Positions 25,509 through 33,477 are shown, counted from the stretch's first letter. The stretch is DNA of 64,000 nt from Halovenus halobia (GCF_051414135.1 NZ_JBLKOA010000001.1:372001-436000), one strand, 5' to 3'. Notes: generated by a model not told the origin, from the sequence alone. Numbers and translations are program-made.

Positions 25509-26000
25509 CTACCGGAGGTCGTGAAACTCCACCTCGTCAGTTTCCGTATCGAGTACGACGCCTGCGGGTGGTTCGGACTCTTCGGTGCCGGTGCCGATGC
25601 CACCGGGGTTGATTCGGACAGTTCCGTCCTGCTCTTCGTGGGCCCGAGCGTGCGTGTGGCCGTGCAAGACGTAATCGTAACTCCCAGAGTCGACCAGTGC
25701 CTCGATGATTGGGTTGCTGGTCCCGTGATAGACAGCAATGCGCTGGCCACCGAGTGAGAGTTCGCCCATCTCGCCGAGATAGGCACCGAACCCTCGGACT
25801 GCGTCACCGAGTGCCCACTCGCCGTCATTGTTTCCCCGAACCGCATAGAAGTCGAACTCCTGGTCGAATTTTGCGGCTGAAAAAGGCGCGACGATGTCGC
25901 CACAGTGGACCACCGCTTCGACTTCATCAGTGAACAGTTCGACAGCCGACTCAATGACGTCCTGATTGTCGTGTGTATCAGAGACGATTCCAATCTGCAT
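25509..26000 (-). CDS. MJ0936/YfcE-type metallophosphodiesterase
   Basis: 163 aa from the ATG at 26000. MQIGIVSDTHDN (DxH), VHCGDIV (GD), VRGNNDGE (GNND) and LHGHTHARAHE (GHTH) make the binuclear-metal site. The fold and length match MJ0936, a small phosphodiesterase with unknown natural substrate. The ~78-residue in-frame extension upstream lacks family similarity. A 163-base gap to the DUF1328 gene holds no visible gene. Confidence 0.88.
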   Translation of the reverse strand: MQIGIVSDTHDNQDVIESAVELFTDEVEAVVHCGDIVAPFSAAKFDQEFDFYAVRGNNDGEWALGDAVRGFGAYLGEMGELSLGGQRIAVYHGTSNPIIEALVDSGSYDYVLHGHTHARAHEEQDGTVRINPGGIGTGTEESEPPAGVVLDTETDEVEFHDLR

Positions 26001-26147
26001 ACGGCGCTGTTCTCTCGGTTGTGGTATCAAACTTTCTGGGCTTGCAACTAGCTTCACAGACGCACAGAAATTGCCGCGTCTCACGGCTGGGACTCGACGG
26101 TCGGTCAGGACCACCACACACAAATCAGTCGGTCCCAAGGAGTATCT

Positions 26148-27071
26148 ATGAGCGAGGCGGCCCCAGAGTGCCTTGAGGGAGTCGACACCGACGCGGTCCA
26201 ATCCGCACTGCTTTCGTGGTATCGCGAGGACCACCGGTCGTTCCCCTGGCGGGAGACAACTGACCCCTACGAGATTCTGGTCTCAGAAGTGATGAGCCAG
26301 CAGACCCAACTCGGGCGAGTTGTCGAGGCGTGGGACGACTTCCTTGACCGCTGGCCGACAACTGCCGACCTTGCGGCGGCTGACCGCGCTGCTGTGGTTG
26401 CGTTCTGGAGCGACCACAGTCTGGGCTACAACAACCGCGCGAAGTATCTCCACGAGGCCGCCCAGCAAGTCGAGGACGATTACAACGGCTCCTTTCCCGA
26501 GACGCCTGACGAACTCTCCGAACTGATGGGCGTTGGTCCATACACCGCCAACGCCGTCGCCTCCTTCGCATTCAACAACGGCAACGCGGTCGTGGATACC
26601 AACGTCAAACGGGTACTGTATCGGGCTTTTGGCTGCCCAGACGACGACACAGCCTTCGAGCAAGCAGCAAACGAACTGATGCCCGAGGGTGAATCGCGGG
26701 ACTGGAACAACGCCATCATGGAACTCGGCGGCGTTGCCTGCGGGCAGACACCAGCCTGTGATGCGCAGTCCTGTCCGTGGCGCGAACACTGCGACGCGTA
26801 TCACTCTGGGGATTTCACCGCGCCGGATGTCCCCGAACAACCGGATTTCGAGGGCAGTCGCCGCCAGTTCCGCGGCCGTATTGTCAACACGCTCGGCGAA
26901 CACGACGAACTGGCACTGGACACACTCGGCCCCCGAATCAGGGTCGATTACGCTCCCGACGGGCAGTACGGCCGCGACTGGCTACGCGGTATTCTCACCG
27001 ATTTGGCCGACGACGACCTCGTCGAACTCGACGAAAGCGGCCCAGAGACCGTGGTCCGACTTCGGCGGTGA
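26148..27071 (+). CDS. mutY: A/G-specific adenine DNA glycosylase
   Basis: 307 aa. FPWRETTDPYEILVSEVMSQQTQ is the MutY N-terminus with the catalytic-side Glu. LMGVGPYTANAVASFAFN is the HhH motif, VVDTNVKRVL carries the catalytic Asp, and CGQTPACDAQSCPWREHC the 4Fe-4S cluster with C-x5-C-x4-C-x5-C spacing. Bacterial MutY usually has C-x6-C-x2-C-x5-C. A full NUDIX C-terminal domain is lacking; the last 80 residues look like a winged helix. It removes A opposite 8-oxoG. Confidence 0.92.
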   Translation: MSEAAPECLEGVDTDAVQSALLSWYREDHRSFPWRETTDPYEILVSEVMSQQTQLGRVVEAWDDFLDRWPTTADLAAADRAAVVAFWSDHSLGYNNRAKYLHEAAQQVEDDYNGSFPETPDELSELMGVGPYTANAVASFAFNNGNAVVDTNVKRVLYRAFGCPDDDTAFEQAANELMPEGESRDWNNAIMELGGVACGQTPACDAQSCPWREHCDAYHSGDFTAPDVPEQPDFEGSRRQFRGRIVNTLGEHDELALDTLGPRIRVDYAPDGQYGRDWLRGILTDLADDDLVELDESGPETVVRLRR

Positions 27072-27126
27072 CCGTGCGTCAGTCCCAAGCCAGCAACTTC
27101 ATACGTTCCTGTGAGAACTATCAGCC

Positions 27127-27285
27127 ATGATCAAAGAGACCCTCAGTCTGCTCTGGTGGTTGCTTATGCTCCCAATCCGGCTGATTATGCTCCCGTTCAA
27201 AATCGTCTCGTTCGTCGTCAGCCTCGTCATATACGCCGTCGTATTGGCCCTTCTCGTCGCCGTCATCTGGTTCGTCATCTTATAG
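27127..27285 (+). CDS. Small hydrophobic protein, unknown
   Basis: 52 aa. MIKETLSLLWWLLMLPIRLI opens a nearly all-hydrophobic sequence with one or two spans ending AVIWFVIL. It follows mutY by 55 bases. Its last six bases overlap the end of the convergent gene at 27280. Haloarchaeal genomes hold many such small proteins; no function is known. Confidence 0.6.
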   Translation: MIKETLSLLWWLLMLPIRLIMLPFKIVSFVVSLVIYAVVLALLVAVIWFVIL

Positions 27286-27597
27286 CTCCGACCAGCCGTC
27301 GTCTCGTGCCTGGGTCTGGCGGGACTGCTGCAACCGTCGACCGTCGCGTGGGCAGTAATCATACTCGTCATTCAGTGTCTCGAAATCACACTGTGGACAC
27401 TCGTGGACGGTCTGTTCAGGTTGCTCACCATCGCCCCCTCCCCGGAACAGAAACGGCACAAACGGGAGAAACAGGAAAAACAGGAACGTGTCGAAATACA
27501 GCCACAGTGCGGCGGTGAGCGCGAGGCTGGCGACCAGCCCTACGGCGGCGGTGAGCAGTCGCGAGTTCACACGTCCTGTTAGTCGGTTGCCGGTCAA
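27280..27597 (-). CDS. Two-TM protein with C-terminal partial zinc ribbon
   Basis: 105 aa. Two spans lie at residues ~14-34 and 36-52 (LYFDTFLFFLFLPFVPFLF), then a soluble part with HECPQCDFETLNDEYDYCPRDG. Three of four expected zinc ligands are Cys; the fourth position is Asp. The C-terminus RQTQARDDGWSEL is polar. Function is unknown. It converges with the 52-aa gene by a six-base overlap and is 10 bases downstream of the ABM-like gene. Confidence 0.65.
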   Translation of the reverse strand: MTGNRLTGRVNSRLLTAAVGLVASLALTAALWLYFDTFLFFLFLPFVPFLFRGGGDGEQPEQTVHECPQCDFETLNDEYDYCPRDGRRLQQSRQTQARDDGWSEL

Positions 27598-27607
27598 AGG
27601 GATTGTG

Positions 27608-27922
27608 TCAGGACTCGCGGTCGACTCGCAGCTCGTAGTGTGTCGCGTAGTCGTCGTACCGCGTCAGCAACTTTTGAGCGGCCGGCGGGACGTGCGCTCG
27701 CTCGGCTGGCTGGCCGGCAAACTCTTCGACGGCCTCGATAGCCTCGAAGCGTAGCATCGTGCAGAACTCCACTTCGTCGCCATCCTCGCGCCGGAGCACT
27801 CGCACCCCATGGTAGCCGTCGATTTCCTCGGTGAGGTCCGCGAACACCTCCTCCCGGAGCAGTTGCTCGTAGGCGTCTGCGTCTTCGGGTGCTGTCCAGC
27901 CGTGCCAGTGGCGCTCAATCAT
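27608..27922 (-). CDS. Antibiotic-biosynthesis-monooxygenase-like (ABM) small protein
   Basis: 104 aa with a ferredoxin-like alpha/beta pattern: HWHGWTAPEDADAYEQLLRE, then GYHGVRVLRREDGDEVEFCT and LRFEAIEAVEEFAGQPAERA. This resembles dimeric ABM/heme-degradation-fold proteins. No catalytic residues can be assigned. It lies 50 bases after the convergent-orientation fatty-acid gene on the same strand. Confidence 0.6.
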   Translation of the reverse strand: MIERHWHGWTAPEDADAYEQLLREEVFADLTEEIDGYHGVRVLRREDGDEVEFCTMLRFEAIEAVEEFAGQPAERAHVPPAAQKLLTRYDDYATHYELRVDRES

Positions 27923-27972
27923 AGGGACCGTAGCTCCGCGTCAGGCAAAAAATCGGCGACAGTCGGAAGTGC

Positions 27973-29943
27973 TTACTCGCCCTCGAACTCGGGGTCGCGG
28001 TCCGCGGAGAAGGCGGCGACGCCTTCCATCATGTCGTCGGTCGTCAGCAGCAGACCGAAGGCCTGGCTCTCCATTTCGAGGCCAGCGTCGAGGTTCTCGT
28101 CTGCTCCCTTGTTCATGACTCGTTTGGCCTTGCGCAGCGCAATCGGCGGGCCAGTCACGAGGTCGTCGACGAACTCGTCGACAGTTTCTTCGTACTCCTC
28201 GCCGGAGGCCGAGCGGTTGATGAGTCCCCAGTTCTGTGCGCGGTCTGCGGAGATGTGCTCGCCGCGGAAGACGAGTTCTTTCGCGCGGGCGTCCGAGAGG
28301 TTGCGGATGGTTCGCTGGGTGCCACCGCCGCCCGGCAGCAGACCGAGGTCGATCTCCGGGAAGCCGAAACTCGAGGACTCGGTTGCGACCCGGAGGTCGC
28401 AGGCGAGTGCGAGTTCGAGGCCACCGCCGAGGCAGTAACCGTCGATTTTCGCCAGCGTCGGTCGTGGGTACTCGGCAACTGCCGAGAACACTTCCGTCGG
28501 CTCGGAATCTTTTGCGGGGTCAGAGTTGCTGAAGGCGGTGATGTCGGCACCGGCACAGAACGCTCGGTCGCCAGCGCCCTCGAAGGTAACTGCTCGAACC
28601 TCTTCGTCGTCGACGGAATCGAGCAGGTCGACGATTGCGCCCATCAGGTCCGGCGACAGCGAGTTGAGCTGGGCTGGTCGGTCGAGTTCGATTTCGAGCA
28701 GGCCGTCGTCGTGCAGGTCGTAGTTGATGGTGTGGTAGTCACCGAGGCCGTCGTCGGAGTCGTACTCGAAGAAGCCTTTGCCGGAGTCGCGTCCGGTGTG
28801 GCCGTCCTCGACGAGGTCGACGAGATAATCCGATGGCTCGTAGCGACCCTCGCCGTGGTCGTCGCCGTACTCTTCGTGGAGCTCTTCGAGTTTCTCGACG
28901 ATGGTGTCGAGGCCAGTCTTGTCGGCGCGACGGCACGGCCCTTCTGGGAAGCCTGCACCGAGGCGCAATCCTGTATCGATGGCATCAGCCGTGGCCACGT
29001 CGTTCTCGATGAGTTCGGCGGCGCGGTTGACGATGACGGACTCGATGCGTAGCCAGTCGAAGTCGTCGGTGGCGTCGGTTGGCTCGTACTCTGCGCCGTC
29101 ACCGTCCTCGTAGTCGTAGTAGCCCTTGCCGGTCTTCTGGCCGAGGTCCTCGGCGTCGACTTTCTCCTGGACGATTGGCGGAATCGGCATGCCCGCTTCT
29201 TTGCGGACGTGGTAGCCGATGTCGATGCCGGTCATGTCACCGAGCTCGAACGGCCCCATCGGATAGCCGCGCTGGGCCATCGACGCGTCGGCTTCCTTGA
29301 TTGTCGCCGCACCCTCGGAGACCATCCAGGCGGCCTCGCCGCCGAAGGGACCGAGGACGGTGTTGACGACGAAGCCTTGCACGTCCTTCCGGACGTAGAT
29401 TGGCGTCTTGTCGATTGATTCGATGAACTCGTAGGCTTCCTCGGCGGTGTCGTCGCTGGTCTCCGCACCGTAAATCACTTCCACGAGGTCCATCTGGACT
29501 GGCGGGTTGAAGAAGTGCAGTCCAACGACGCTCTCGGGTCGGTCCGTCGCCGACGCAATTTCTGTAATCGAGAGCGACGAGGTGTTCGAGGCCAGCAGTG
29601 CGTCCTCGTCGGCCATCTCGTCGAGGTCGCCGAAGATGTCCTTCTTGAGGTCCATCTGCTCCGGCGCAGCCTCGATGACCATATCTGCTCCTTCGACGGC
29701 CGACTCGAGGTCGACCATCGTCGAGACGCGGTCGAGAACGTCGTCAGGGTCCTGGTCGATCAGACTCTTCTCGCTGAGTTTGTTCAGCGACCACTCGATG
29801 TCGTCGTAGCCATCCTGAACGATATCCTCTTCGATGTCCCGCATCGTTACGTCGTACCCCGCGAGGGCGACGACCTCCGTGATTCCGTGTCCCATACTCC
29901 CTGCGCCTAACACCGTGACGGTGTCGATACTGTCTATTGTCAC
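27973..29943 (-). CDS. Fused 3-hydroxyacyl-CoA dehydrogenase / enoyl-CoA hydratase
   Basis: 656 aa. The NAD-binding domain comes first (TVLGAGSMGHGITEVVALAG, residues 8-27) with the catalytic HFFNPPVQM region near 143 and a 3HCDH C-terminal domain to ~395. An enoyl-CoA hydratase domain follows from ~402, with FCAGADITAF and IDGYCLGGGLELALACDL (oxyanion loops), DLGLLPGGGGTQR. This order is the reverse of bacterial FadB but common in archaea. It catalyses two central steps of beta-oxidation. It is divergent from the MaoC pair, which may act on the same acyl-CoAs. Confidence 0.9.
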   Translation of the reverse strand: MTIDSIDTVTVLGAGSMGHGITEVVALAGYDVTMRDIEEDIVQDGYDDIEWSLNKLSEKSLIDQDPDDVLDRVSTMVDLESAVEGADMVIEAAPEQMDLKKDIFGDLDEMADEDALLASNTSSLSITEIASATDRPESVVGLHFFNPPVQMDLVEVIYGAETSDDTAEEAYEFIESIDKTPIYVRKDVQGFVVNTVLGPFGGEAAWMVSEGAATIKEADASMAQRGYPMGPFELGDMTGIDIGYHVRKEAGMPIPPIVQEKVDAEDLGQKTGKGYYDYEDGDGAEYEPTDATDDFDWLRIESVIVNRAAELIENDVATADAIDTGLRLGAGFPEGPCRRADKTGLDTIVEKLEELHEEYGDDHGEGRYEPSDYLVDLVEDGHTGRDSGKGFFEYDSDDGLGDYHTINYDLHDDGLLEIELDRPAQLNSLSPDLMGAIVDLLDSVDDEEVRAVTFEGAGDRAFCAGADITAFSNSDPAKDSEPTEVFSAVAEYPRPTLAKIDGYCLGGGLELALACDLRVATESSSFGFPEIDLGLLPGGGGTQRTIRNLSDARAKELVFRGEHISADRAQNWGLINRSASGEEYEETVDEFVDDLVTGPPIALRKAKRVMNKGADENLDAGLEMESQAFGLLLTTDDMMEGVAAFSADRDPEFEGE

Positions 29944-30060
29944 GTCTGTTGGGTTCTCACGAAACCAATATTAAAACATCGGTCCGAAGCTGCTTACATT
30001 GCTCAGATATCTCGCTTGCGGAACAATAGAATAAACAGGGTGGGGCGTACAGGTGGTGGT

Positions 30061-30564
30061 ATGCCAACCAAGTCGATGGACGAACTACAGGAGCTAGTCG
30101 GCACCTCGGTCGTGACGGTCGAGGATTTCGAGATCGAGGCCGGCAAAGTCGAGGAGTTCGCTCGCTCAGTCAAGGACGACGACCCGGTCTACCGGGACGA
30201 GGCGGTCGCTGAAGAACGCGGGTTCGACGCGATTCCCGCGCCGCTGACCTTCGAGCGCGTCTCGATGTTTCCCCGGTATCGGACGGTCGAAAAGTACGGT
30301 ATCGACCTCGGCTTCCAGGAGGAGTACACCATCCACGGCGAGCAGGCCTACGAGTACGAACGACCACTTCTCGTCGGGGACGTGCTCACCGGCGAGACGA
30401 CCCTCGCAGAAATTTACGAACGTGACGGCAAACGCGGCGGGACGATGACCTTCGCCGTGCTGGAAACCGAGTACACCGACGAGGACGGCGACCTCGTCCT
30501 GACGGCGCGGTCGACGGCGATCGAGACCGCCGGCGCGATTCAGGCAGGTGATGACGATGAGTAA
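30061..30564 (+). CDS. MaoC-like dehydratase, FAS1-type N-terminal half
   Basis: 167 aa, hot-dog fold. The start MPTKSMDELQELVGTS and IEAGKVEEFARSVKDDDPVY match the FAS1-like dehydratase subunit; the hydratase His is absent where the partner has it. It overlaps the next MaoC gene by 8 bases. The layout resembles HadA-HadB heterodimeric dehydratases, in which one chain gives structure and the other catalysis. Upstream in-frame codons back to 30016 are unlike the family. Confidence 0.8.
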   Translation: MPTKSMDELQELVGTSVVTVEDFEIEAGKVEEFARSVKDDDPVYRDEAVAEERGFDAIPAPLTFERVSMFPRYRTVEKYGIDLGFQEEYTIHGEQAYEYERPLLVGDVLTGETTLAEIYERDGKRGGTMTFAVLETEYTDEDGDLVLTARSTAIETAGAIQAGDDDE

Positions 30565-30988
30565 GGAGATCCCAACGGCCGCAGACCTCGACGTAGGCGA
30601 CACGGGGCCAGAGCCACAGATCGAAGAGGTCGAACGACGAGATTTCGTCAAGTATGCCGGGTCGAGCGGCGACTTCAATCCGATTCATTACGACCAGCGA
30701 CTCGCCAACATGGCTGGCTACGACGGCGTCTTCGCGCAAGGGATGCTCACCGCTGGCTTCGCCGTGCAGGCGGTGACAGACTGGTTCGGCATCGAAAATA
30801 TCGAATCCTACGGCGTTCGCTTCGAGTCACAGGTCTGGCCCGAGGATACCGTGACTGCGGTGGCTGAGATTGTCGATATCGACGTTGACGGCGAGGGGGC
30901 CACCGTCGAGACGGAACTGTCGGTGACAAACCAGGACGGCGAGGAAGTGCTGAGCGGCGAGGCGACGGCGACGATTCCGGCCGAGTGA
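30557..30988 (+). CDS. MaoC-like (R)-hydratase/dehydratase, catalytic subunit
   Basis: 143 aa from the ATG at 30557 (MSKEIPTA); ATG 30551 and GTG 30548 are alternatives. SSGDFNPIHYDQRLANMAGY carries the Asp/His catalytic pair of the hydratase-2 motif, and FAQGMLTAGFAV the following helix. It likely pairs with the chain encoded just upstream to hydrate trans-2-enoyl-CoA. The substrate range is unknown. Confidence 0.85.
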   Translation: MSKEIPTAADLDVGDTGPEPQIEEVERRDFVKYAGSSGDFNPIHYDQRLANMAGYDGVFAQGMLTAGFAVQAVTDWFGIENIESYGVRFESQVWPEDTVTAVAEIVDIDVDGEGATVETELSVTNQDGEEVLSGEATATIPAE

Positions 30989-31007
30989 CCCGTCCTCGGC
31001 GAAATAG

Positions 31008-31029
31008 GTTTGTGCTTGTGTACACAAAC
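31008..31029 (+). promoter_or_regulatory. Palindromic operator before the vapB-like gene
   Basis: Arms GTTTGTG and CACAAAC (31008-31014, 31023-31029) enclose the 12-base perfect palindrome TTGTGTACACAA at 31016-31027. It ends 7 bases before the antitoxin ATG, where an autoregulating VapB or VapBC complex would be expected to bind. Confidence 0.6.
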
Positions 31030-31036
31030 ACAACAC

Positions 31037-31321
31037 ATGGGGACGAAGACAATCGGCCTCCGGGAGGACGCCTACGAGAAGCTGAAGGCTCGCAAACGAG
31101 AGGACGAGAGCTTTACAGACCTCGTCGAGCGGTTGCTCGAGGAGTCGACTGCGGACTGGCGCGATGGGTTCGGGACGCTCCCAGAGGAGGACGCCACAGA
31201 ACTCGAACGGTTCGCCGCTACATCTCGCGACCGAGCCAGCGAGGGCACTGCCACGAGACAGCAGGAGGCTCTCGAAGAATTATCGTCGGTTACGGACGGT
31301 GAACGCGATGAGACTGCTTGA
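31037..31321 (+). CDS. vapB: VapB-like antitoxin
   Basis: 94 aa. The N-terminus GTKTIGLREDAYEKLKARKR, with SFTDLVERLLEES, is a strand-helix-helix dimer like the RHH/AbrB-like haloarchaeal antitoxins. The acidic C-terminal half would wrap the toxin. It overlaps the PIN toxin gene by 14 bases and follows a palindromic operator. Start ATG at 31037. Confidence 0.8.
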   Translation: MGTKTIGLREDAYEKLKARKREDESFTDLVERLLEESTADWRDGFGTLPEEDATELERFAATSRDRASEGTATRQQEALEELSSVTDGERDETA

Positions 31322-31709
31322 CACAACTGCGCTCATCCACTACTGGGGCGGCGTCGACGCTGTCGGTTCGTATCTCGAATCGAACGAGGGCCACGAATTT
31401 GTGACGACGACGCTGAACATCAAGGAGATTGCCGTGGGTCGAAAACTCCAAGAGGCGTTTGACCCGCAGGAACTTCTCGCTACGTTTGATTGGGTAACCA
31501 CCGTGCCGTTCGAGAGCGAACACGCGTTTCACGCTGCCGAGATGGAGGCGGGTCTCCGCCGAGACGATGGTATCAACCGGGACAAAAACAACTCACTTAC
31601 CGGGGACCTCCTCATCGCAGCCGTTGCGAAGGCAGAGAATGCACCGGTCGTCACGCGGAATACTGACGATTTCGAGCAGTTTCCTGGTGTTTCTGTTGAG
31701 TCGTACTGA
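31308..31709 (+). CDS. vapC: VapC-like PIN-domain toxin
   Basis: 133 aa. MRLLDTTALIHYW carries the first catalytic Asp, TTTLNIKEIAVG the Glu, SLTGDLLIAAVAKAENAPVV the third acidic residue, and TRNTDDFEQFPGV the last Asp, the standard four-acid PIN nuclease site. VapC toxins usually cut tRNA or rRNA. It is cotranslated with the antitoxin and lies next to the IS island. Confidence 0.87.
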   Translation: MRLLDTTALIHYWGGVDAVGSYLESNEGHEFVTTTLNIKEIAVGRKLQEAFDPQELLATFDWVTTVPFESEHAFHAAEMEAGLRRDDGINRDKNNSLTGDLLIAAVAKAENAPVVTRNTDDFEQFPGVSVESY

Positions 31710-31865
31710 CGTTCTGTCTTCTCTCGTGTGCTGTCGATACGTGGCTCTGAGTATTGACCGCCGCTATCCCGACAATTTTGATAGTTGTCCCAAGTACTGT
31801 GCAAGATACAAAACGGAGTTGTTGTACGAGGCCGAGGCTACTTCACTGAATTACCTGAATTGAGG

Positions 31866-31918
31866 CGCTAAGGCCCCTTCCTCAACGAGCGACCGAAGGG
31901 AGTGAGTAGGGAGGGGAT
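31866..31918 (+). mobile_element. Solo right end of a lost IS1341-type element
   Basis: CCCCTTCCTCA (31874-31884) and TGAGTAGGGAGGGG (31903-31916) frame an inner segment just as CCCTACCCTCA and TGAGTAGGGTAGGG do at the intact element's right end (33545-33594). Both have the shared GTGAGTAGGG core, and the outer stem differs in both arms so that pairing is kept. No tnpB coding region belongs to this end, so it is what remains of an older related element. The rest of 31710-31865 shows no gene. Confidence 0.5.
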
Positions 31919-31925
31919 ACAGCCG

Positions 31926-31980
31926 TCACCAGAAGCCTGCGGCTTCTGGTTGGCAGCCAGAATCTTCGATTCTGGCAACG
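31926..31980 (+). repeat. Paired-hairpin mini-element, copy A
   Basis: Hairpin 1 at 31929-31949 (9-bp stem CCAGAAGCC, loop TGC), spacer TTGGCAG, hairpin 2 at 31957-31975 (8-bp stem CCAGAATC, loop TTC), tail CAACG. It lies upstream of the small RHH-like ORF and just after the solo right end. Same layout as copies B-D, different stem sequence. Confidence 0.75.
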
Positions 31981-32070
31981 CCCGCACGGTTCTCAAACAC
32001 ACGTTCTTCGCTCGGCCCACAGGCCCACGCAATCGCAACCATTTAGTACGTATTTTGCATAACTTCTGGT

Positions 32071-32193
32071 ATGGCAACGCGTAAGACCATCTCTATCCGC
32101 GACGACCAAGAGGAGTGGATTCAGGAGAACCATCTGAGTCTGTCTTCGTTCGTCCAAGAGAAACTTGACGAACACATCGAAGAACGCTCGTAA
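32071..32193 (+). CDS. Small RHH-like protein encoded ahead of tnpB
   Basis: 40 aa, too short for routine calling. ATRKTISIRDDQEEWIQEN (strand plus helix 1), then LSLSSFVQEKLDEHIEE (turn plus helix 2) is a minimal ribbon-helix-helix layout. Its TAA is followed directly by the tnpB ATG, so the two are cotranslated. A role as repressor of the element is a reasonable guess and is not shown by the sequence. It has no lesion although tnpB has three insertions. Confidence 0.7.
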   Translation: MATRKTISIRDDQEEWIQENHLSLSSFVQEKLDEHIEERS

Positions 32194-32534
32194 ATGAACT
32201 ACAACTACAGGTATCGTCTCCGGCCGTCCGACGCTCTCGCAGAACAGTTAGCGTGGACTGTCGATACCTGTAGACAGGTCTACAACCACTTCCTCCACCG
32301 ACTCAACCGTACCGACGACACCTCGGCATACAGCGAACAGAAACGCCTGCCGAGCCTCAAGAAGTGGTGGAACGACCTGAAACAAGTTCACTCGAAGGTT
32401 CTCCAGAAAGTCGTCCAACGACTGTACGACAATCTTTCGACGCTCCGGGGTCGCAAGAAGAACGGCTACCATGTCGGGACGCTCACCTGGAAGGCACCGG
32501 GCGAGTATCGCAGTTTCACCTACAGTCAATCCGG

Positions 32535-32586
32535 TCATCAGACTACGTCTGATGGGCAATCAGAAATCACAGATTTCTGATGACGG
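32535..32586 (+). repeat. Paired-hairpin mini-element, copy B (in tnpB)
   Basis: 52 nt. Hairpin 1 at 32536-32554 (8-bp stem CATCAGAC, loop TAC), spacer GGCA, hairpin 2 at 32559-32581 (10-bp stem ATCAGAAATC, loop ACA), tail GACGG. It splits the codon series for SQSG|FKLK. The left flank ends CGG and the element ends CGG. Confidence 0.85.
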
Positions 32587-33305
32587 CTTCAAGCTCAAAA
32601 ACACGAGCGGTCGGACAAAACTGTGGCTCTCGAAACTCGGAGAAATTCCGCTCACTTTCCACCGCGACCTCCCCGACGACGCCGAAATCAAGACTGTGAC
32701 GGTCAAACAGGAACCGACTGGCAAGTGGTATGCTATCTTCGGTGTCGAAACCCCGGAGGACCCGCCGGGGAAACCGGCGAATCCCAAGCAGTGCGTCGGA
32801 ATCGACGTGGGAATTCTCAAGTACACCCACGATACAGATAGAACTGCTGTCGAATCATCTGACCTGTCCGACGAGCGAGAGCGGTTAGAACGCGCACAGC
32901 GTGACCTCTCGCGGAAGGAACACGGCTCTGCGAATTGGGAAGAACAGCGGAAAATCGTGGCCGAACGCCACGCCGACCTGAAGCACAAGCGCCGCGACTT
33001 CCTCCACAAATTGTCGAACTACTACGCTACCGAGTACGACTTGGTAGCCGTGGAGGACTTGGACGCGAAAGGTTTGGTCGAACTACCGGGCACCTCACGG
33101 AATCGAGCAGGCGCGGCGTGGGGGACGTTCCTCCGGATGCTCGAATACAAGTGCGAACGTGAGGGAACGCACTTCGTCGCCGTCGAACCAGCAGGAACGA
33201 CGAAGGAGTGCGCGTCCTGTGGCGTCAAGACGGACAAGCCGCTGTGGGTTCGTGAACACTCCTGTCCTGCCTGTGGTTTCGAGGCGGATAGGGACGCGAA
33301 CGCGG

Positions 33306-33357
33306 TCGTCAGACTACGTCTGACGGGCAGCAAAATCGCTTCGCGATTTTGCGACGG
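33306..33357 (+). repeat. Paired-hairpin mini-element, copy C (in tnpB)
   Basis: 52 nt, the same architecture as copy B base for base in length: hairpin 1 at 33307-33325 (stem CGTCAGAC, loop TAC), spacer GGCA, hairpin 2 at 33330-33352 (10-bp stem GCAAAATCGC, loop TTC), tail GACGG. It interrupts the DRDANA|AWNIL junction just after the third RuvC acid. Flank and element both end CGG. Confidence 0.85.
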
Positions 33358-33416
33358 CGTGGAACATTCTTTCTCGCGGTCTTGAAGAAGTAGGAGTGGG
33401 TCACTCCGAATCAACG

Positions 33417-33476
33417 TCCTCAGAATCGCAGAGCGATTCTGATGGGCTGCGAAAATCGCGTGGCGATTTTCGAACG
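33417..33476 (+). repeat. Paired-hairpin mini-element, copy D (in tnpB, in frame)
   Basis: 60 nt. Hairpin 1 at 33420-33442 (10-bp stem TCAGAATCGC, loop AGA), spacer TGGGCTG, hairpin 2 at 33450-33472 (10-bp stem CGAAAATCGC, loop GTG), tail AACG. Left flank ends AACG too. Being a multiple of three, it leaves the local frame open, adding about 20 residues between HSEST and PVETA. Confidence 0.85.
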
Positions 33477-33477
33477 C

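Noticed and set aside
25346..25993. Long N-terminal extension of the DUF1328 protein
   Set aside because: It runs through the phosphodiesterase gene in another frame and has low-complexity Ser/Thr/Arg composition.
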